Assembly: GCA_937949585.1 (NCBI GenBank) | Contig: CALEDW010000140.1 | Coordinates: 1 to 11,790 of the forward strand | Direction: 5' to 3' | Length of the DNA stretch: 11,790 nt | Origin: an uncultured Acidimicrobiia bacterium | Lineage (GTDB): Bacteria > Actinomycetota > Acidimicrobiia > IMCC26256 > CALEDW01 | Shown: positions 6,986-11,790 of the stretch, one piece after another | Layout of the letters: each line of letters starts with the position of its first letter | Position numbering within the stretch: position 1 is the first letter of the stretch | Notes under the pieces: model-generated | What the model was told of the DNA's origin: nothing | What the model saw: the letters and a program-made list of their open reading frames with translations, nothing else | Databases searched by the model: none | Translations under genes and position numbers: made by a program

Positions 6986-7000
6986 CCGCCGGTGCGGCGG
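6986..7000. terminator. GC-rich hairpin between convergent DUF1015 and korB genes
   Basis: CCGCCG and CGGCGG form a perfect 6-bp stem around a GTG loop, 8 nt after the DUF1015 stop and 4 nt before the korB stop. No U-tract follows on either strand. It may act as a bidirectional transcription stop, but in DNA this GC-rich a chance hairpin is quite possible. Confidence 0.35.
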
Positions 7001-7004
7001 TGGC

Positions 7005-8063
7005 TCAGCCCACCCGCTGCTCGCCGTCGCCGTCCGGACCGGGCACCTCCCAGGTGTGCCCCGACTCGATCAGGCGCTGCAGGTCCCCGGGGCCGCGTTC
7101 GGTCGCGGCCGCGATCTGCGCCTGCAGCGCCAGCTCGTACACGGGGCGCTCCACGGCGCGGAACACCCCGATCGGGGTGGGCTCGTGCGGGCCGGACGCG
7201 AGGCGGGAGAGCGCGAAGGCGAGGCTCGGGTCGGCCCGGCGCTCGTCGTGCACCACCAAGGCGTCCTCCCCCACCTCGTCGACCGAGACGATCTCGGCCT
7301 CACCGAAGGCGTTCAGCCGCACCCCCCGGCTGCGGTCGGCGCCGAACCGGACCGGCTCGCCGTGACGCAGGTCGATGAGCATGTCGGCGCGCCGGTCCTT
7401 GGCCGTGATGTCCTCGAAGGCCCCGTCGTTGAACACGTTGCAGTTCTGGTAGATCTCGACGAACGCCGCCCCCCGGTGCCGGTGGGCCCTCCCGATCACC
7501 TCCATCATGTGGCGGCGGTCCATGTCGTGGGTGCGGGCCACGAACGAGGCCTCGGCGCCGAGCGCCACCGAGACCGGGTTGAACGGGTGGTCGACGGTCC
7601 CGGACGGGCTCGACTTCGTGACCTTCCCGAGCTCACTGGTCGGCGAGTACTGGACCTTGGTCAGCCCGTAGATCTGGTTGTTGAACAGCAGGATGGTGAG
7701 GTTCACGTTCCGGCGCAGCGCGTGGATGAGGTGGTTGCCACCGATCGACAGGCCGTCGCCGTCGCCGGTGACGACCCACACGTCGAGGTCGGGCCGGGCC
7801 AGGGCCACGCCCGTGGCGACCGCCGGAGCCCGGCCGTGGATGCTGTGCAGCCCGTAGGTGTGCAGGTAGTAGGGGAACCGGCTCGAACAGCCGATGCCGC
7901 TCACGAACACCTGGGTCTCGGGGCGCACCCCCAGCTCGGGGAGCAGGAGCTGCACGGCCGCCAGCACCGAGTAGTCGCCGCAGCCGGGGCACCAGCGCAC
8001 TTCCTGGTCGGAGGCGAAGTCCTTGCGGGTGAGACCCGGCCGCAGGGTCGTCGTGTCGCTCAC
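7005..8063 (-). CDS. korB: 2-oxoacid:ferredoxin oxidoreductase beta subunit (probably 2-oxoglutarate, KorB)
   Basis: This 352-aa subunit carries the thiamin diphosphate and iron-sulfur sites. GDGDGLSIGGNHL (100-112) through LFNN (126-129) is the ThDP/Mg motif. Cys25 and Cys28 (WCPGCGD), Cys59 (GIGCSSRFPYY) and Cys208 (YQNCNVF) fit the four ligands of one [4Fe-4S] cluster. The enzyme oxidatively decarboxylates a 2-oxoacid with CoA and passes electrons to ferredoxin. IHGRAP (75-80) and the two-subunit arrangement match actinobacterial KorB such as Rv2454c, where the substrate is 2-oxoglutarate and the enzyme completes a variant TCA cycle. The GTG start has a GGGAG ribosome site at 8071-8075 with 7 nt spacing, 34 nt after the korA stop. 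No ferredoxin gene is present in the window. Substrate assignment is by similarity only. Confidence 0.92.
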   Translation of the reverse strand: MSDTTTLRPGLTRKDFASDQEVRWCPGCGDYSVLAAVQLLLPELGVRPETQVFVSGIGCSSRFPYYLHTYGLHSIHGRAPAVATGVALARPDLDVWVVTGDGDGLSIGGNHLIHALRRNVNLTILLFNNQIYGLTKVQYSPTSELGKVTKSSPSGTVDHPFNPVSVALGAEASFVARTHDMDRRHMMEVIGRAHRHRGAAFVEIYQNCNVFNDGAFEDITAKDRRADMLIDLRHGEPVRFGADRSRGVRLNAFGEAEIVSVDEVGEDALVVHDERRADPSLAFALSRLASGPHEPTPIGVFRAVERPVYELALQAQIAAATERGPGDLQRLIESGHTWEVPGPDGDGEQRVG

Positions 8064-8097
8064 GGGCGCACTCCCGGTCGGGGGCTCGGTAGGGGGT

Positions 8098-9975
8098 TCA
8101 CGACTCGAGCATCTGCAGGGCCCGGGCCGCGATCTCCGAGGCCCGGAACGGCAAACCCTGCACCTTGGACAGGCCCCGGGCGTCGACGAGGTACTCGGAC
8201 CGCAGGAGGCGGCTCAGCTGCCCGAGGTTCATCTCGGGCACGAGGATCCGCCGGTACCGCCGGAGGATCTCGCCGAGGTTCACCGGGAACGGGTTCAGGT
8301 GAGTGAGGTGGAGGTGGGCGACCCGGCGCCCGTCGGCCCGGAGGCCGCCCAGGGCGGCCTGGATCGGGCCCCAGGTGCTCCCCCATCCGACGATGAGCAG
8401 GTCGGCGGGCGGGTCCGGGTCGTCGACGACCGCCGGCGGGATGTCGGCGGCGATCCCGGCGATCTTCGCGGCGCGGAGGCGGGTCATGCGCTCGTGGTTG
8501 GCAGGCTCGTAGTTGACGTTGCCGGACCCGTCCTCCTTCTCCAGGCCGCCGATCCGGTGCGCCAGGCCCGGGGTGCCGGGCACCGCCCACGGCCGGGCCA
8601 GGGTCTCGGGGTCACGCTGGTACGGCCAGAACCTGGGAGTGCCGTCGTCGTCGGTGTGGTTGGGCTCGGTGGCGAACGGCACCGAGATGTCGGGCAGGTC
8701 GGCGATGCGCGGGAACCGCCACGGCTCCGATCCGTTGGCCAGGTAACCGTCGCTGAGGATCACCACCGGCGTCCGGTACCGGAGCGCGATCCGGGCGGCC
8801 TCGAAGGCCACGTCGAAGCAGTGGCTCGGCGAGCGGGCGGCGACCACGGGCAGCGGCGCCTCCCCGTGGCGCCCGTACAGCGCCAGGAGCAGGTCGGACT
8901 GCTCGGTCTTGGTCGGCAGCCCGGTCGACGGCCCGCCCCGCTGCACGTCCACCACGAGCAGCGGGAGCTCGAGGCTCACGGCCAGCCCGAGGGCCTCGGC
9001 CTTGAGGTCCATCCCGGGGCCGCTGGTGGCGGTGACCCCGAGCGCCCCGGCGAACGCGGCGCCGATCGCGATGCTGATCGCGGCGATCTCGTCCTCGGCC
9101 TGCACGGTGCGCACCCCCAGGGCCTTGTGGCGCGACAGTTCGTGGAGGATGTCGGAGGCCGGGGTGATCGGGTACGAGGCGTAGCAGACGGCCAACTTGG
9201 CGTGGTGCGCGGCGGCGAGGATCCCGTAGGCCAGAGCCAGGTTGCCGCTGACGTTGCGGTACCGGCCGGGCGGCAGCCGCGCCGGCGGCACGACGTAGGG
9301 GGTCTCGAAGAGTTCGGTCGTCTCACCGAAGTGGTAGCCGGCGCTGAAGGCAGCCCGGTTCGCGTCGCGCACGATGGGGCTGCGCCCGAACCGCTCGTCG
9401 ATCCAGTCGAACAGGGGCTGGACCGGCCGGGAGAACATCCAGCAGACCAGGCCCAGGGCGAAGAAGTTCTTCGAGCGCTCGGCGTCCCGCGGCTTGGCGC
9501 CGCTGTCCTTGGTGGCCTCGATCGTCATCGTGGTCATCGGCACGGCGTGCACCCGGTATCCGTCGAGGGATCCGTCGGTGAGCGGGTTCGAGGCGTAGCC
9601 GGCCTTGGCCAGGTTGCGCTCCTCGAACGCGTCCTCGTTGACGATCAGGGTGCCCCCGGGCATGAGGTCGTCGATGTTGGCCCGCAACGCCGCCGGGTTC
9701 ATGGCCACGAGCACGTTCGGGGCGTCCCCGGGGGTGGCGATGTCGAAGTCGGCGATCTGGACCTGGAAGCTGGAGACCCCGGCGATGGTGCCGGCCGGGG
9801 CGCGGATCTCGGCCGGGTAGTTCGGCAGGGTGGCCAGGTCGTTGCCGAACAGCGCGCTGACGTCGGTGAACCGGTCGCCGACCAGCTGCATGCCGTCACC
9901 GGAGTCGCCGGCGAACCGCAGCACCACCCGGTCGAGCGTCTGCGCCGTCGCCGATGGTGCGGTCGTGTCCGTCAC
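8098..9975 (-). CDS. korA: 2-oxoacid:ferredoxin oxidoreductase alpha subunit, fused gamma-alpha (KorA)
   Basis: This 625-aa fusion has an N-terminal gamma domain (about 15-200, LRFAGDSGDGMQLVGDRF) joined to the alpha PYR domain. That domain begins near residue 240 and holds the diagnostic YPITPASDI (268-276), QAEDE (292-296), TSGPGMDLK (317-325) and QRGGPSTGLPTKTEQSDL (345-362). A transketolase C-terminal-like region follows (about 485-600, LLIVGWGSTWGP and LNPFP). This fused form with a separate beta subunit is the KorAB type of actinobacteria and haloarchaea, which typically works with 2-oxoglutarate and tolerates oxygen in mycobacteria. The GTG start at 9975 has GAGG 5 nt upstream. It is cotranscribed with korB and divergent from the DUF2090 gene. 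There is no sign of truncation. Pyruvate or another 2-oxoacid as the substrate remains possible. Confidence 0.93.
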   Translation of the reverse strand: MTDTTAPSATAQTLDRVVLRFAGDSGDGMQLVGDRFTDVSALFGNDLATLPNYPAEIRAPAGTIAGVSSFQVQIADFDIATPGDAPNVLVAMNPAALRANIDDLMPGGTLIVNEDAFEERNLAKAGYASNPLTDGSLDGYRVHAVPMTTMTIEATKDSGAKPRDAERSKNFFALGLVCWMFSRPVQPLFDWIDERFGRSPIVRDANRAAFSAGYHFGETTELFETPYVVPPARLPPGRYRNVSGNLALAYGILAAAHHAKLAVCYASYPITPASDILHELSRHKALGVRTVQAEDEIAAISIAIGAAFAGALGVTATSGPGMDLKAEALGLAVSLELPLLVVDVQRGGPSTGLPTKTEQSDLLLALYGRHGEAPLPVVAARSPSHCFDVAFEAARIALRYRTPVVILSDGYLANGSEPWRFPRIADLPDISVPFATEPNHTDDDGTPRFWPYQRDPETLARPWAVPGTPGLAHRIGGLEKEDGSGNVNYEPANHERMTRLRAAKIAGIAADIPPAVVDDPDPPADLLIVGWGSTWGPIQAALGGLRADGRRVAHLHLTHLNPFPVNLGEILRRYRRILVPEMNLGQLSRLLRSEYLVDARGLSKVQGLPFRASEIAARALQMLES

Positions 9976-10023
9976 GAGTGCCTCGTCCAGCAGGTCGCCG
10001 TTGACCGAGCGGCCCTAGTCTAC

Positions 10024-10035
10024 CGGGGTACCCCG
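10024..10035. promoter_or_regulatory. Perfect 12-bp palindrome, candidate operator
   Basis: CGGGGTACCCCG is a perfect inverted repeat in the korA/DUF2090 spacer. It sits just upstream of a -10-like TAGACT on the minus strand, where a bound dimeric regulator could block the korA promoter. The regulator is unknown and none is encoded nearby. Confidence 0.4.
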
Positions 10036-10040
10036 TCCGG

Positions 10041-10056
10041 CCCGGCATCCGCCGGG
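10041..10056. other. Stem-loop in the DUF2090 gene leader region
   Basis: CCCGGC and GCCGGG form a perfect 6-bp stem with an ATCC loop, about 90 nt before the aldolase start. It could be part of a 5' untranslated region or a second protein-binding inverted repeat. There is no U-tract. Chance occurrence is possible at this GC content. Confidence 0.3.
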
Positions 10057-10113
10057 AGGGCCCAGGTCGGGACGCCGAGGGCCGACGGCGACGGCGGGCA
10101 CGGCGAGGATCGG

Positions 10114-10131
10114 CACGAGAGCCACGAGAGC
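10114..10131 (+). repeat. Tandem 9-bp direct repeat (CACGAGAGC x2)
   Basis: Two exact adjacent copies of CACGAGAGC end 2 nt before the GGGAG ribosome site of the DUF2090 gene. It may be replication slippage or a short regulatory repeat; no function is known. Confidence 0.5.
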
Positions 10132-10133
10132 AA

Positions 10134-10138
10134 GGGAG
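10134..10138 (+). promoter_or_regulatory. Ribosome binding site deciding the DUF2090 start
   Basis: GGGAG lies 7 nt before the ATG at 10146 but only 4 nt before the adjoining GTG at 10143, which favours the ATG as the start. Confidence 0.6.
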
Positions 10139-10145
10139 CGCGGTG

Positions 10146-11054
10146 ATGACGCTCGGGTACCAGTCGCAGCTGTTCATCCTGGCCTTCGACCACCGGGGGT
10201 CGTTCCAGAAGAAGATGTTCGGGATCGCCGGCGAGCCCGACGCCGCCGAGACGGCGCGGATCTGCGACGCGAAGTCGGTGATCTTCGACGGGTTCGCCCG
10301 GGCCGTCGAGCACGGGGCCCCCGTCGGGGAAGCCGGGATCCTCGTCGACGAGCAGTTCGGGGCCGAGATCGCCCGCAAGGCGCTGGCCAACGGCTGGATC
10401 GTGGCGATGCCGGTGGAGCGGAGCGGCCTCGACTACTTCGACTTCGAGTACGGCGACGACTTCGGGCGGCACATCGAGGAGTTCAACCCGACGTTCTCCA
10501 AGATCCTCGTCCGCTACAACCCCGAGGGCGACCCCGAGCTCAAGCGCCGTTCGGTGGACGGTCTGCGCCGCCTGTCCGACTGGCTCCACGAGCGGGACCG
10601 CAAGTTCCTCTTCGAGCTGCTCGTCCCCGCCGAGCCGCACCAGCTCGAGCGGGTCGGCGGCGACGAGGCCCGCTACGACCTCGAGGTGCGACCCGACCTC
10701 ATGCACACGGCGATCGGCGAGCTCCAAGACGCCGGGATCGAGCCCGACGTCTGGAAGATCGAGGGGTTGGACCGCCGGGACGACTGCGAGCGGATCGCCG
10801 CCCAGGCCCGCCGCAGCGGCCGCGACGCGGTCGGCTGCGTGGTCCTCGGTCGCGGCGCCGACCGCGAGAAGGTGGAGGCCTGGCTGCGGGCCGGCGCCGG
10901 CGTGCCCGGCTACCTGGGCTTCGCCATCGGGCGCACGATCTGGTGGGACCAGCTCAAGGGCTACCTCGACGGGACGCTCGACCGGGCCGCCGCCGCGGAG
11001 CAGATCGCCGCCAATTACCGCCGGGCGATCGACGTGTACACCGGGGCGGCCTGA
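10146..11054 (+). CDS. DUF2090 domain protein, IolC C-terminal-like class I aldolase
   Basis: This 302-aa protein has the pattern of a TIM-barrel class I aldolase. AFDHR (13-17) is on the first strand, ILVDEQFG (65-72) and AMPVERSG (87-94) are on early strands, and KILVRYNPEGD (119-129) follows. FELLVP (156-161), DVWKIEG (201-207) and GFAIGRT (258-264, likely phosphate binding) are on the last strands. Lys204 in WKIEG is placed like the Schiff-base lysine of class I aldolases, which is my inference from strand order. DUF2090 occurs as the C-terminal half of some IolC proteins, where it is linked to 2-deoxy-5-keto-gluconate 6-phosphate cleavage; here it stands alone without the kinase half or other iol genes. 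The true substrate is therefore open and may be another phosphorylated keto-sugar. ATG 10146 is preferred over GTG 10143. It is divergent from korA. Confidence 0.84.
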   Translation: MTLGYQSQLFILAFDHRGSFQKKMFGIAGEPDAAETARICDAKSVIFDGFARAVEHGAPVGEAGILVDEQFGAEIARKALANGWIVAMPVERSGLDYFDFEYGDDFGRHIEEFNPTFSKILVRYNPEGDPELKRRSVDGLRRLSDWLHERDRKFLFELLVPAEPHQLERVGGDEARYDLEVRPDLMHTAIGELQDAGIEPDVWKIEGLDRRDDCERIAAQARRSGRDAVGCVVLGRGADREKVEAWLRAGAGVPGYLGFAIGRTIWWDQLKGYLDGTLDRAAAAEQIAANYRRAIDVYTGAA

Positions 11055-11066
11055 CCCGGGCGCGCC

Positions 11067-11094
11067 GCGCCGCCACCCGAACCCGGCGGGGCGC
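11067..11094. terminator. Imperfect GC-rich hairpin between convergent genes
   Basis: GCGCCGCC pairs with GGC and GGCGC across a 10-nt loop, with a 2-nt bulge, in the 42-nt gap between the DUF2090 stop and the TPR gene stop. No U-tract is present. It is a possible bidirectional terminator, but support is weak. Confidence 0.28.
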
Positions 11095-11096
11095 GC

Positions 11097-11771
11097 TCAG
11101 CTGATCGCCCGGAGCCGGTCGGCGACGTCGGCGAAGGTGGGGTCGGCGGCGCGCAACTCCGACCAGTAGCGTCGCGCCCGGGCCAGGTTGCCGGCACGCT
11201 CCTCGAGGTCGCCGAGGACGTACCACACCCGTTGCGCCGCAGGCCGGGTCGGCCGTCGCACACGCCGGGCGAGCCGCGTGAGCTCGCGGATGGCCTCGTC
11301 CAGCTCGCCGGCGTCGGCACGGGTCGCGGCCCGCACGATCCGCCCTTCGATCACCACGTCGGGATCCGGCGACGCCGCCGCCAGCTCCGCCCACAGCGCC
11401 TCGACCCTCGCCCTGTGACCCTGCGCCCGCGCGCAGTCCATCAGCTCCGGGTGGTGCAGGGCCGATTCGCTCCGACGGGCCCACTCCTCCAGCTCCCGGG
11501 CGGCCTCGCGGTAACGCCCGGCCCGGTAGAGCGACAACCCGAGCAGCTCCCGCACCCCGATGGCATCCGGGATCCGCTCGCGTACCGGCCGCAGCAGCCG
11601 CACCGCCTCCCGCTCCCTCCCGGCCAGGTACGCACCGGCCGCTGCCTGCACCTGCTCCAGCAGGAACCGTCCGGAACGCCCACCGAGCCGGAGGATCTCC
11701 TGCTCGACCTCCTCGGCGAGCGCCGTCCCACCCGGTTGGGGGAAGCCCGAACCCGGCTCTCGGCCATGCAT
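11097..11771 (-). CDS. Tetratricopeptide repeat protein, Rv1691-like (224 aa)
   Basis: This cytoplasmic helical-repeat protein has no signal or membrane segment. TPR-like units include AAAGAYLAGREREAVRLLRP (45-64), GVRELLGLSLYRAGRYREAA (72-91), LMDCARAQGHRARVEALWAE (109-128), IVRAATRADAGELDEAIREL (144-163) and WYVLGDLEERAGNLARARRY (177-196). The pattern, especially GVRELLGLSLYRAGRY, EGRIVRAATRAD and the AGNLARAR repeat near the end, resembles a conserved actinobacterial TPR protein family that includes Rv1691, normally beside the HAD phosphatase and tlyA. Here it lies about 5.4 kb upstream of that operon in the same orientation. The ATG at 11771 has a GGAGG ribosome site with 4 nt spacing, a little short but acceptable. 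Function is unknown; TPR units suggest a scaffold or adaptor role. Confidence 0.82.
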   Translation of the reverse strand: MHGREPGSGFPQPGGTALAEEVEQEILRLGGRSGRFLLEQVQAAAGAYLAGREREAVRLLRPVRERIPDAIGVRELLGLSLYRAGRYREAARELEEWARRSESALHHPELMDCARAQGHRARVEALWAELAAASPDPDVVIEGRIVRAATRADAGELDEAIRELTRLARRVRRPTRPAAQRVWYVLGDLEERAGNLARARRYWSELRAADPTFADVADRLRAIS

Positions 11772-11790
11772 CCGCCCTCCGTCGGGACCG

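Larger units (their letters stand above)
9976..10145. promoter_or_regulatory. Divergent regulatory region between korA and the DUF2090 aldolase gene
   Basis: This 170-nt spacer is the longest non-coding stretch of the window. Toward korA a -10-like TAGACT occurs on the minus strand at 10017-10022, about 41 nt before the start, with no good -35. Next to it lies a perfect 12-bp palindrome (10024-10035), then a stem-loop (10041-10056) and a tandem 9-bp repeat (10114-10131). No riboswitch or attenuator was recognised. The arrangement suggests shared control of both genes, but this is inferred. Confidence 0.45.

Noticed and set aside
10001..10021. TTGACC and TAGTCT as a plus-strand promoter for the DUF2090 gene
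   Set aside because: The spacer is only 9 nt, far too short for a sigma-70-type promoter, and no other -10 fits at 16-18 nt.
8023..10146. Very long plus-strand open frame opposite korA and korB
   Set aside because: It is antisense to two genes with full family motifs, its product is low-complexity (Gly, Arg, Val, His), and such frames arise from GC-rich third positions on the opposite strand.
11059..11066. GGCGCGCC palindrome after the DUF2090 stop
   Set aside because: A short GC-only palindrome is expected often by chance in this composition, and nothing around it supports a role.
1..11790. Search for tRNA, rRNA, CRISPR arrays, insertion sequences, attachment sites and defence genes
   Set aside because: No cloverleaf sequences, regularly spaced repeats, transposase or integrase motifs, or long terminal inverted repeats were seen; nearly all of the sequence is explained by recognised coding regions.

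Overview
The window comes from a very GC-rich genome with mostly GTG start codons and strong GC bias at third codon positions. The minus-strand cluster in the left half (TPR protein, HAD phosphatase, small ORF, tlyA, NAD kinase, steA, steB) matches a block conserved in Actinomycetota; the Mycobacterium tuberculosis counterpart runs from about Rv1691 to Rv1698. A member of the Actinomycetota is therefore well supported. A finer placement, such as Acidimicrobiia or another deep lineage, cannot be made from this sequence. There are no mobile elements, CRISPR arrays, rRNA or tRNA genes, and the region looks chromosomal and mostly housekeeping.

Layout. (1) Positions 1-5666, minus strand: a compact run that reads 123-aa TPR protein, HAD-IIA phosphatase, 26-codon small ORF, tlyA, NAD kinase, steA, steB/mctB-like gene, then an MraY-like membrane protein cut by the left window edge. 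Gaps are 0-22 nt in most places. Three junctions overlap (CTGA, GTGA, GTGA), which points to one translationally coupled operon. recN, which lies between the NAD kinase gene and steA in M. tuberculosis, is missing. (2) Positions 5733-6977, plus strand: a DUF1015 protein, divergent from the operon. (3) Positions 7005-9975, minus strand: korB and korA, a two-subunit 2-oxoacid (probably 2-oxoglutarate) ferredoxin oxidoreductase. (4) Positions 10146-11054, plus strand: a stand-alone DUF2090 (IolC C-terminal-like) class I aldolase-type protein, divergent from korA. The 170-nt spacer between them holds a perfect 12-bp palindrome and a stem-loop. (5) Positions 11097-11771, minus strand: a 224-aa TPR protein resembling Rv1691.

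How the genes may work together. The left operon joins ribosome methylation (TlyA), NADP supply (NAD kinase) and cell division or envelope functions (SteA, SteB, MraY-like protein). The right half is central carbon metabolism: KorAB links 2-oxoglutarate oxidation to ferredoxin reduction, and the DUF2090 aldolase probably acts on a phosphorylated sugar or keto-sugar. I did not find a clearly new multi-gene system. The most unusual items are the small ORF coupled to an apparent CTG start of tlyA, the atypical MraY-like protein beside steAB, and the palindrome between korA and the aldolase gene.
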